Origin: Pseudomonas sp. UBA6562
Lineage (GTDB): Bacteria > Pseudomonadota > Gammaproteobacteria > Pseudomonadales > Pseudomonadaceae
Reading direction: 5' to 3'
Assembly: GCF_002434265.1 (NCBI RefSeq)
Contig: NZ_DJJS01000006.1
Location: forward strand, 186,001-250,000
DNA: 64,000 nucleotides
The notes under the pieces are model-generated. The model was given only the letters and a program-made list of their open reading frames with translations. It searched no databases and was not told where the DNA came from. Every line of letters starts with the position of its first letter. The first letter of the stretch is position 1. Position numbers and translations under genes: made by a program. Of the stretch, positions 1 through 8,621 are shown piece by piece.

Positions 1-1
1 C

Positions 2-625
2 AACGAATTGCGTGCCGACAGCCGGGACGACGCCTATCGCTTCATCGCCGTGCGCCTGCCCTATGGCGTGCAGCGCGACGAAGACGATGCCCAGGCCTGC
101 CTGGCCTTTATCAAGCCGGACGAAGTGCATACCGTCGACATCGCCCCTGCGGTCAAGGCCTTGAAAGCCGAAGTGCACACCCTGCAGGACGGCACCCAGG
201 AACACGTCGACTTCGTCATGGGCAACGCCAAGGCGCGCATGCGCATGCTGGCCCAGTACACCATCGCTGGCGCGCGCGCAGGGCTGGTGATCGGCACCGA
301 CCATGCGGCCGAAGCGGTGATGGGCTTCTTCACCAAGTTCGGTGACGGCGCCTGCGACCTTGCACCTTTGAGCGGGCTGGTGAAGAACCAGGTACGCACC
401 CTCGCGCGGCACATGGGCGCGCCCGAGAACCTGGTGGAAAAAGTGCCGACCGCCGACCTCGAAGACCTGGCACCCGGCAAGCCGGATGAAGTCTCGCATG
501 GCATCACCTATGCGCAGATCGATGCGTTTTTGCACGGGGAAGACGTGGACGAGGATGTTTCGGACACCATCATCGCCACGTACCGCAAGACCCAGCACAA
601 GCGCGAACTGCCGTTCGCGCCGTGA
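2..625 (+). CDS. nadE: NH3-dependent NAD+ synthetase, 5'-truncated by window edge
   Basis: Last step of NAD synthesis: ATP-dependent amidation of deamido-NAD in the cytoplasm using ammonia. About 207 codons are present; the N-terminal part with the SGGxDS ATP-pyrophosphatase loop lies before the window. Visible family signatures are [13 protein letters not shown], then [20 protein letters not shown] and [14 protein letters not shown], and the C-terminal [17 protein letters not shown]. The frame is open from base 2, so any start inside the window is internal. The gene is convergent with azu, which ends 43 bases further on. Identity is confident; only completeness is lacking. Confidence 0.95.
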   Translation, partial: NELRADSRDDAYRFIAVRLPYGVQRDEDDAQACLAFIKPDEVHTVDIAPAVKALKAEVHTLQDGTQEHVDFVMGNAKARMRMLAQYTIAGARAGLVIGTDHAAEAVMGFFTKFGDGACDLAPLSGLVKNQVRTLARHMGAPENLVEKVPTADLEDLAPGKPDEVSHGITYAQIDAFLHGEDVDEDVSDTIIATYRKTQHKRELPFAP

Positions 626-635
626 GGCGTTGCGG

Positions 636-657
636 GGAGCGGGCGATCGCCCGCTCC
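636..657. terminator. Perfect 22-bp palindrome between convergent nadE and azu
   Basis: The 22 bases are exactly self-complementary (arms GGAGCGGGCGA and TCGCCCGCTCC with no loop) and sit 10 bases after the nadE stop and 11 bases from the azu stop. The position fits a shared bidirectional transcription end. No U-tract follows on either strand, so efficient intrinsic termination is uncertain. Confidence 0.5.
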
Positions 658-668
658 TGAAGCAAGAC

Positions 669-1118
669 TTACTTGACCACCACCTTGCCTTTCATCATGG
701 CGATGTGGCCGGGGAAGGTGCAGAAGAAGCTGTAGTCGCCACCGGCCTCGAGTTTGGAGGCGTCGAACTTGACCTCGGTTTCCTTCTCCGGCGCGCCGAT
801 CAGCTTGGTGTGGGCGATGATCGCGGCGTTGTCGGCCTTGATGTAGTCGTTGGCCTCGCCCTGGCTCATGCCTTCGGTGGCGATGGCCTGCATGTCGGCG
901 GTCTTGCTGATCACCAGGTTGTGGCCCATCACGTTTTTCGGCAGGTTGCCCGAGTGGGTCAGCTTGACGGTAAATTCCTTGCAGCTCTTGTCGACCGTGA
1001 TTTCCTTGGTGTCGTAGGACATCTGGTCGGTGGAGTCGACGGTGACCGAGCATTGGGCGGCGAATACGCCGGTGCTGGCGAGGGTCAGCAGGGATACCGC
1101 TACGGCTTTGGCAAACAT
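669..1118 (-). CDS. azu: Azurin (periplasmic blue copper protein)
   Basis: Type-1 copper electron carrier of the periplasm. 149 residues: a signal peptide of about 20 residues (cleavage after VFA) and a mature chain beginning AQCSV. The copper ligands can be read in mature numbering: Gly45-His46 in VMGHNLV, and Cys112, His117 and Met121 in [12 protein letters not shown]. The Cys3-Cys26 disulfide pair is also present. The gene is monocistronic, convergent with nadE. An ANR/FNR-like site lies about 66 bases upstream of the start, matching the known oxygen-responsive control of azurin in Pseudomonas. Confidence 0.97.
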   Translation of the reverse strand: MFAKAVAVSLLTLASTGVFAAQCSVTVDSTDQMSYDTKEITVDKSCKEFTVKLTHSGNLPKNVMGHNLVISKTADMQAIATEGMSQGEANDYIKADNAAIIAHTKLIGAPEKETEVKFDASKLEAGGDYSFFCTFPGHIAMMKGKVVVK

Positions 1119-1177
1119 CTTGAATCTCCTAGGCAGGGTGTTCGTTGCGAGACTGCCCGGTTACACCGTGGCCCGCG

Positions 1178-1191
1178 CTGATATGAATCAA
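1178..1191 (-). promoter_or_regulatory. ANR/FNR-type box upstream of azu
   Basis: On the minus strand the site reads TTGATTCATATCAG, matching 9 of the 10 specified bases of the ANR/FNR consensus TTGAT-N4-ATCAA. It is centred about 66 bases upstream of the azu start codon, compatible with an activator site near -40 of a promoter with a normal 5' leader. Regulation itself is inferred. Confidence 0.7.
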
Positions 1192-1220
1192 GCGCAGCGT
1201 CAAGGGGGCAGCCAGTAGAA

Positions 1221-1249
1221 TTGTTCAATCGATTGTATACAACTTATCT
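1221..1249 (+). promoter_or_regulatory. Promoter-like element with embedded palindromic operator
   Basis: TTGTTC (1221-1226) and TTATCT (1244-1249) have a 17-base spacing, a weak sigma-70 match. The spacer contains the perfect palindrome TTGTATACAA (1233-1242), the kind of site used by GntR-family dimers. It lies about 60 bases before the small ORF at 1311. Operator identity is an inference. Confidence 0.4.
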
Positions 1250-1310
1250 AAGTGCGCATCATGCACCCTTGATAGACGATGGGACAACCGCTCATTTAGG
1301 AGTAATTGCA

Positions 1311-1403
1311 ATGTCCCTTGGAAGCTTGATGCGCGGCATGCTCGCCGCTTATGCCTGTGGCGCCAGTGGCGCGGCACTTTGCGAATTCGCCCGGCCGGAG
1401 TGA
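1311..1403 (+). CDS. Small ORF, 30 residues, unknown function
   Basis: The predicted peptide starts MSLGSLMRGMLAAYACGASG and ends ALCEFARPE. The start is an ATG with a strong Shine-Dalgarno AGGAG (1298-1302) eight bases upstream, the best ribosome site in this intergenic region. The middle is hydrophobic and glycine/alanine-rich with two cysteines, too short and irregular for a clear membrane helix. A promoter-like element with a palindrome lies upstream and a strong terminator follows (1457-1493), giving a complete transcription unit. I recognise no family. Coding status rests on the ribosome site and surrounding signals. Confidence 0.5.
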   Translation: MSLGSLMRGMLAAYACGASGAALCEFARPE

Positions 1404-1456
1404 TCGGCCCTTTGCCACACAGGGTCGGACCTGCGCGCCGACCATCTGAACTGCAG

Positions 1457-1493
1457 AAACGACTCGGGGGCCTTAGCGGCCCCCGAGTCGTTT
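1457..1493. terminator. Bidirectional intrinsic terminator
   Basis: A 16-bp perfect stem (1457-1472 with 1478-1493) and 5-base loop, GC-rich in the middle and ending in AAAC/GTTT. It lies two bases from the ygiQ stop on the minus strand and 54 bases after the small ORF on the plus strand, so it can serve both. Confidence 0.85.
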
Positions 1494-1495
1494 GC

Positions 1496-3802
<2,307 letters not shown>

Positions 3803-3865
3803 GTCAGTCACCGGTTGGGGGAGCAGGGAAAATCGCGGGCGCGGAATATAGCACAAATTTTGAGC

Positions 3866-3890
3866 AAATCCGACCAGGGTCGTCGGATTT
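3866..3890 (-). terminator. Hairpin in the dnaB-ygiQ gap
   Basis: AAATCCGAC (3866-3874) pairs perfectly with GTCGGATTT (3882-3890) around a 7-base loop. It lies about 140 bases downstream of dnaB and 64 bases before ygiQ. It probably ends dnaB transcription, although the T-tract is only three bases. The rest of the 226-base gap contains a smaller GCCGGC repeat and nothing else I can assign. Confidence 0.55.
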
Positions 3891-4028
3891 TAGGGGGTTG
3901 TTACTGGATGATCGCAGGTGCCGGCCAGAGGGCAGCCGGCAGAGTCCATGGGTATGTTCAAGGGGCGAAACACAGCCTCGGGCGCTACGCCTCGCCCCGC
4001 CAGGCCGCCGCACGTGGCTGGCACGCGG

Positions 4029-5426
4029 TCATTCGTCGTCGTCGAAGTTGTAGCTACCCGGCGCCAGGTTCTCGAAGCGCGTGTACTTGCCGATGAACGC
4101 CAGCCGCACGAAACCGATGGGGCCGTTACGCTGCTTGCCGATGATGATCTCGGCAATGCCCTTGTGCTCGGTGTCGGGGTGGTACACCTCGTCGCGGTAG
4201 ACGAACATGATCACATCGGCGTCCTGCTCGATGGCGCCCGATTCGCGCAAGTCGGAGTTCACGGGGCGTTTGTTCGGGCGTTGCTCCAGGGAACGGTTGA
4301 GCTGCGACAGGGCCACCACCGGGCAGTTGAATTCCTTGGCCAGGGCCTTGAGCGAGCGAGAGATTTCGGAAATCTCGTTAGTGCGGTTGTCGCCCGAGGA
4401 CCCCGGGATCTGCATCAATTGCAGGTAGTCGACCATGATCAGGCCGATCTCGCCGTGTTCGCGGGCCAGGCGCCGGGTGCGCGCGCGCATTTCCGAGGGG
4501 CTGATGCCGGCGGTGTCGTCGATGAACAGCTTGCGGTCGTTGAGCAGGTTCACGGCGGACGTCAGCCGCGGCCAATCGTCGTCGTCGAGCTGGCCGGAAC
4601 GCACCTTGGTCTGGTCGATGCGGCCGAGCGACGAGAGCATCCGCATGATCAGCGATTCGCCGGGCATTTCCAGGGAGAACACCAGCACGGCCTTGTCACT
4701 GCGCAACACGGCGTTTTCCACCAGGTTCATGGCGAAGGTGGTCTTACCCATCGACGGACGGCCGGCGACGATGATCAGGTCGGACGGCTGCAGGCCGCTG
4801 GTCTTGCCGTCCAGGTCGGTGTAGCCGGTGGAGATGCCGGTGATGTCGCTGTCGGAGTTGAACAGCGTGTCGATACGGTCGATGGCCTTGGTCAGCAGGT
4901 CGTTGACGCCGACCGGGCCGCCGGTCTTGGGCCGCGCCTCGGCGATCTGGAAGATCTGCCGTTCGGCGTCGTCGAGGATCTCCGCGGCGTTGCGCCCTTG
5001 CGGGCTGAAGGCGTTGTCGGCGATGTCGGTGCTGATGCTGATCAGTTGGCGCAGCGTGGCGCGCTCGCGAATGATCGCGGCATAGGCCTTGATGTTGGCC
5101 ACCGACGGCGTGTTCTTGGCCAGCTCGGCCAGGTAGGCCAGACCGCCGATCTGCGACGACACGCCTTCCTTTTCCAACTGCTCGTGCAAGGTGACCACGT
5201 CGAACGGCTGGTTCTGATCGACCAGCTTGTGCACGGCACGGAAGATCAGGCGGTGGTCATGCCGATAGAAATCGCCGTCCGAGACTTGGTCCAGTACCCG
5301 CTCCCAGGCGTTGTTGTCCAGCAACAGACCACCGAGCACGGCCTGTTCGGCCTCAATGGAATGGGGCGGCACCTTGAGGGCGGCGGTTTGCAGGTCGAGT
5401 TGCTCGGGGGTGCTGATCTCGTTCAT
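4029..5426 (-). CDS. dnaB: Replicative DNA helicase DnaB
   Basis: Hexameric 5'-3' helicase of the replication fork, 465 residues. The N-terminal DnaG-interacting domain begins around SIEAEQAVLGGLLLDN. The RecA-like motor has Walker A GRPSMGKTT (residues about 222-230), Walker B-type LIMVDYLQLM, and the H4 region SQLNRSLEQRPNKRP. The start at 5426 gives the usual N-terminus MNEISTPEQLDLQ; an earlier in-frame ATG adds 12 residues and overlaps the rplI terminator region. No intein is present in the motor, although dnaB is a frequent intein site. The gene follows rplI at 113 bases. Confidence 0.98.
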   Translation of the reverse strand: MNEISTPEQLDLQTAALKVPPHSIEAEQAVLGGLLLDNNAWERVLDQVSDGDFYRHDHRLIFRAVHKLVDQNQPFDVVTLHEQLEKEGVSSQIGGLAYLAELAKNTPSVANIKAYAAIIRERATLRQLISISTDIADNAFSPQGRNAAEILDDAERQIFQIAEARPKTGGPVGVNDLLTKAIDRIDTLFNSDSDITGISTGYTDLDGKTSGLQPSDLIIVAGRPSMGKTTFAMNLVENAVLRSDKAVLVFSLEMPGESLIMRMLSSLGRIDQTKVRSGQLDDDDWPRLTSAVNLLNDRKLFIDDTAGISPSEMRARTRRLAREHGEIGLIMVDYLQLMQIPGSSGDNRTNEISEISRSLKALAKEFNCPVVALSQLNRSLEQRPNKRPVNSDLRESGAIEQDADVIMFVYRDEVYHPDTEHKGIAEIIIGKQRNGPIGFVRLAFIGKYTRFENLAPGSYNFDDDE

Positions 5427-5459
5427 GGCCACGCGAAGAATCTGGGGGGATGAAAACGA

Positions 5460-5493
5460 CAAAGGGCACGACCTGTAGAACAGGAACGTGCCC
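5460..5493 (-). terminator. Probable terminator after rplI
   Basis: GGGCACG (5464-5470) pairs with CGTGCCC (5487-5493), with an inner CCTGT/ACAGG stem, and the minus-strand product ends in TTTGTCG. It lies 46 bases beyond the rplI stop and just upstream of dnaB. The T-tract is weak, so partial read-through into dnaB is likely. Confidence 0.55.
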
Positions 5494-5539
5494 GATGTTA
5501 ACCGGCCAGGCTCACAAGGAGCCAGCCGATCGTCGCAGC

Positions 5540-5986
5540 TTAGGCAGCGACCACAACCACACGAACGGTGGCTTCGACGTCGCTGTGCAGGTGCACGGCA
5601 ACGTCGTATTCACCGACGTGACGGATGGTGCCGTTCGGCAGACGCACTTCGGCTTTGGCCACTTCGACGCCGGAGGCGGTCAGGGCGTCAGCGATGTCGT
5701 GGGTACCGATCGAACCGAACAGCTTGCCTTCGTCGCCAGCGGTGGCAGTGATGGTCACTTCCAGCTCGGCCAGTTGGGCAGCGCGGCTTTCAGCCGAGCT
5801 CTTACGGTCTGCAGCGGCTTTTTCCAGCTCGGCGCGGCGTTCTTCGAACGCGGCCAGGTTGGTGGCAGTGGCGCTAACAGCCTTGCCGAACGGCAGCAGG
5901 AAGTTACGGCCGTAACCGGATTTGACTTTAACTTTGTCGCCCAGGTTGCCCAGGTTAGCGACTTTTTCCAGCAGGATGAGTTCCAT
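5540..5986 (-). CDS. rplI: 50S ribosomal protein L9
   Basis: 148 residues, the normal length. The N-terminal domain shows [32 protein letters not shown], then the long connecting helix rich in A, E and K, then the C-terminal rRNA-binding domain ([16 protein letters not shown]). It is the last gene of the rpsF operon, 20 bases after the membrane-protein gene. Confidence 0.98.
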   Translation of the reverse strand: MELILLEKVANLGNLGDKVKVKSGYGRNFLLPFGKAVSATATNLAAFEERRAELEKAAADRKSSAESRAAQLAELEVTITATAGDEGKLFGSIGTHDIADALTASGVEVAKAEVRLPNGTIRHVGEYDVAVHLHSDVEATVRVVVVAA

Positions 5987-6006
5987 TTGGTAAAACCTCT
6001 TAACTT

Positions 6007-6897
6007 TTAACCTTCACCGTTCGCAGCGTCGTCCCGCGGAGGGGGCTTGATACCACGAAAATCAATCAGGCTATCGACAATGGCCAGGACCACGAGCAAC
6101 GGATACGTCAGTTGCATGAACAGCACCAGGGTGACGTACAAGCCGACCAGCCAGAATTTGGACAGTCGCTTCTGCGCTACCAGCCCATGCAGCAGGGCAA
6201 TGCCCGCGAACATGAGCGGCACGCTGCACAACGGGGTCAACAGCGCTATACCGGAACCGAAACTCGGCCCGAACAGCATGCCCCCCAGCAGCAACAGTGC
6301 TGGCACCCGGTCGATGCGCACCGCTTGAAACTCGCGGCCGAACCCACCGGGGTTGTACAACGCAGCCTGCCAGTAGCGACCCAACATCAGGGCCAACACA
6401 CTGATCACTTGCAACCCTGCCGCCATCAATCCGGTCAGCACCGGTGCGACGTAGCCTTCGAGCTGTGCGCGCTCCCCTACCGACAACTTCTGGTAGAGGC
6501 CGTCGAGCATCTCGGGCAAGGCTTTCGCAAGCGCCTGCGCCAGAGCTTCGATCGGTTCGCGGAACACCGAACCCAGGATCACGCCATACACCAGGCCTAG
6601 AGCGATACTGAACAACAGCACCCGACTCCAAGGCCGCTCGGCGCGCAACAGCGCCGCCAGCCCCAGCGTTCCCAACAGCACCATCAAGATGCGTGGATCG
6701 CCGAAGACCCACCAGGCCAGCGCGGGCAACAATGCCCAGGCGATGACCGAGGAAGCGTCCTTGAAACCGCGCCGCAGGAACACCAGGCTCGCAGCGGCGG
6801 CACTCAACCAGAACAGCAGCGGCAATGCCGCACAACCGACCACGACAACCGTGGCCTGCACACGACCGCGCATGATGAAATCAGCTAACGCCCGCAT
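6007..6897 (-). CDS. Multi-spanning membrane protein within the rpsF operon (DUF2232/YybS-like)
   Basis: 296 residues with about seven to eight hydrophobic segments. The first are [20 protein letters not shown], a segment near [15 protein letters not shown], and another near [17 protein letters not shown]. The last two thirds resemble the DUF2232/YybS type of integral membrane protein. It lies between rpsR (gap 33 bases) and rplI (gap 20 bases) with no sign of its own promoter, so it should be co-expressed with ribosomal proteins. In Pseudomonas a membrane protein at this place is conserved, but I know of no demonstrated function. The family call is tentative; membrane location is clear. Confidence 0.8.
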   Translation of the reverse strand: MRALADFIMRGRVQATVVVVGCAALPLLFWLSAAAASLVFLRRGFKDASSVIAWALLPALAWWVFGDPRILMVLLGTLGLAALLRAERPWSRVLLFSIALGLVYGVILGSVFREPIEALAQALAKALPEMLDGLYQKLSVGERAQLEGYVAPVLTGLMAAGLQVISVLALMLGRYWQAALYNPGGFGREFQAVRIDRVPALLLLGGMLFGPSFGSGIALLTPLCSVPLMFAGIALLHGLVAQKRLSKFWLVGLYVTLVLFMQLTYPLLVVLAIVDSLIDFRGIKPPPRDDAANGEG

Positions 6898-6930
6898 GCG
6901 TATCCCTTGCTACCTGTCGATGACCCGGTC

Positions 6931-7161
6931 TCAGCGGCCGTGGCTGTCGGTGTAGGCCAGCAGGGCCAGGAAGCGGGCGCGCTTGATAGCGGTGGCCAGC
7001 TGACGCTGATAACGAGCTTTGGTACCGGTGATACGGCTTGGAACGATCTTGCCGGTTTCGGATACGTAAGCTTTCAGGGTGTTGAGATCTTTGAAGTCGA
7101 TCTCTTTCACGTCTTCAGCGGTGAAGCGGCAGAATTTACGACGACGGAAGAAACGTGCCAT
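6931..7161 (-). CDS. rpsR: 30S ribosomal protein S18
   Basis: 76 residues beginning [16 protein letters not shown] and containing [22 protein letters not shown] and the [23 protein letters not shown] core. S18 binds S6 as a heterodimer in the 30S platform. It lies 28 bases after rpsF, in the usual S6-S18 pairing. A putative S6:S18 autoregulatory leader precedes rpsF. Confidence 0.98.
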   Translation of the reverse strand: MARFFRRRKFCRFTAEDVKEIDFKDLNTLKAYVSETGKIVPSRITGTKARYQRQLATAIKRARFLALLAYTDSHGR

Positions 7162-7189
7162 GTAATAGGCTCCTCAAAAAGTCCGTGGA

Positions 7190-7615
7190 TTACTCGTCAG
7201 CGTTATCGCTGTTGTCGCTGTCGTTGCTGTCGTCGCCTTCGGCGCCATCAGCAGACTCAGGACGGTCGCGACGCTCACGGCGCTCGCTGCGGTTCTCTTC
7301 GGCCTTGAGCATCTCGGACGGGCCGGTGACGGCTTCGTCGCGACGGATGACCAGGTTACGGATCACGGCATCGTTGTAGCGGAAGTTGTCTTCCAGCTCG
7401 GCCAGGGCCTTGCCGGTGCACTCAACGTTCAGCATCACGTAGTGAGCCTTGTGAACGTTGTTGATGGCGTAGGCCAGTTGACGACGGCCCCAATCTTCCA
7501 GACGGTGGATTTTGCCGCCGTCTTCTTCGATCAGCTTGGTGTAGCGCTCGACCATGCCGCCGACTTGCTCGCTCTGATCCGGGTGGACCAGAAAGATGAT
7601 TTCGTAATGACGCAT
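7190..7615 (-). CDS. rpsF: 30S ribosomal protein S6
   Basis: 141 residues: the S6 ferredoxin-like fold ([38 protein letters not shown]) followed by a highly acidic Asp/Ser/Asn tail (residues about 120-141), which in enterobacteria is the target of RimK glutamylation. First gene of the operon. It has a GGAG ribosome site and a clear upstream promoter (7736-7764). Confidence 0.98.
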   Translation of the reverse strand: MRHYEIIFLVHPDQSEQVGGMVERYTKLIEEDGGKIHRLEDWGRRQLAYAINNVHKAHYVMLNVECTGKALAELEDNFRYNDAVIRNLVIRRDEAVTGPSEMLKAEENRSERRERRDRPESADGAEGDDSNDSDNSDNADE

Positions 7616-7684
7616 GAATGCTCCTTACGGGTTAGTAGCCTGCCAGGCGCGCTGGTCAGACAAGGAGTGAATGAAACAGTGAGG

Positions 7685-7728
7685 CTTGCCACAAGAGCAG
7701 GCACTTGTGTACCGGCCTGCAAGGCAAG
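7685..7728 (-). ncRNA. Putative S6:S18-binding leader of the rpsF operon
   Basis: On the minus strand the 5' UTR folds as CTTGCC (7728-7723) with GGCAAG (7690-7685), then GCAG with CTGC, a bulge containing CCG, a GTAC/GTGC helix and an ACAA loop. A stem with a CCG bulge below a short helix and an ACA-containing loop is the described signature of the S6:S18 leader motif, which mimics the 16S rRNA site. It lies about 70-110 bases upstream of the rpsF start and just after the predicted promoter. The structure is read directly; the regulatory role is inferred from the known motif. Confidence 0.6.
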
Positions 7729-7735
7729 GCGCGCA

Positions 7736-7764
7736 ATTGTAGAGAAGCCGGGTGGCACAAGCAA
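7736..7764 (-). promoter_or_regulatory. Sigma-70 promoter of the rpsF operon
   Basis: Minus-strand TTGCTT (7764-7759), 17-base spacer, TACAAT (7741-7736). Transcription would start about 115 bases before the rpsF start codon, giving room for the leader RNA at 7685-7728. Confidence 0.75.
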
Positions 7765-7874
7765 GGTGATTGGCGATTATTTGAACAATGAGCAAGGGCA
7801 GGCCGGTTTCGCCGAACGTCGTGGGCAAACCGAACCACCGGCTTAGCCACGACAGACCCCGAAGACCCTCTTGG

Positions 7875-8621
7875 TCAGCGCTTGCCCTGGCGCTGGCGTA
7901 CGGCTTCGAACAGGCACACCCCGGTCGCCACCGACACGTTGAGGCTGCTGACGCTGCCGCCCATCGGCAGCTTCACCAGAAAATCGCAGTGCTCGCGGGT
8001 CAGCCGCCGCATGCCGCGGCCTTCGGCGCCCATGATCATCACCAGCGGGCCGGTGAGGTCCTGCTGATAGATTTCCTGCTCGGCCTCGCCGGCCGTACCC
8101 ACTACCCACAAGCCGCGCTGCTGGAGCTTTTCCAGCGTACGCGCCAGGTTGGTCACGGCCACCAGCGGAATCACTTCCGCGGCACCGCACGCCACCTTGC
8201 GCACCACCCCGGTGAGGGTGGCCGACTTGTCTTTGGGGATGATCACGGCCGTGGCACCGGCAGCGTCGGCGGTGCGCAGGCAGGCACCGAGGTTATGCGG
8301 ATCGGTGACGCCGTCGAGCACCAGGATCAGCGGCGGGGTTTCCGTGCGCTCGAGCAGTTCGTCGAGCATGGCTTCGCCCCAGACTTGGCTGGGGCTGACA
8401 TCGGCCACCACACCCTGGTGCACCCCTTCGACCCAAGCGTCGAGCTCGCGGCGCTCGGCCTGGCCGACCGCCACGCGGTTTTCCGCGGCCAGGGCCAGCA
8501 GGCTTTGCAGGCGCGGCTCACTGCGCCCCTCGGACAACCAGATTTGCTTCACCCGCTTGGGATGGTGTTGCAACAGCGCCTGGACCGCGTGCACGCCGTA
8601 GATCTTTTCCAGCTGACTCAT
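7875..8621 (-). CDS. rlmB: 23S rRNA (guanosine-2'-O-)-methyltransferase RlmB
   Basis: SpoU/TrmH-family enzyme that methylates the ribose of G2251 in the 23S peptidyl-transferase P loop. 248 residues: an N-terminal L30e-like RNA-binding part (KIYGVHAVQALLQHHP) and the knotted SPOUT domain with LDGVTDPHNLGACLRTADAAG, MGAEGRGMRRLTREHCD and SLNVSVATGVCLFE. The start codon overlaps the rnr stop by four bases (ATGA), so it is translated with rnr. Confidence 0.96.
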   Translation of the reverse strand: MSQLEKIYGVHAVQALLQHHPKRVKQIWLSEGRSEPRLQSLLALAAENRVAVGQAERRELDAWVEGVHQGVVADVSPSQVWGEAMLDELLERTETPPLILVLDGVTDPHNLGACLRTADAAGATAVIIPKDKSATLTGVVRKVACGAAEVIPLVAVTNLARTLEKLQQRGLWVVGTAGEAEQEIYQQDLTGPLVMIMGAEGRGMRRLTREHCDFLVKLPMGGSVSSLNVSVATGVCLFEAVRQRQGKR

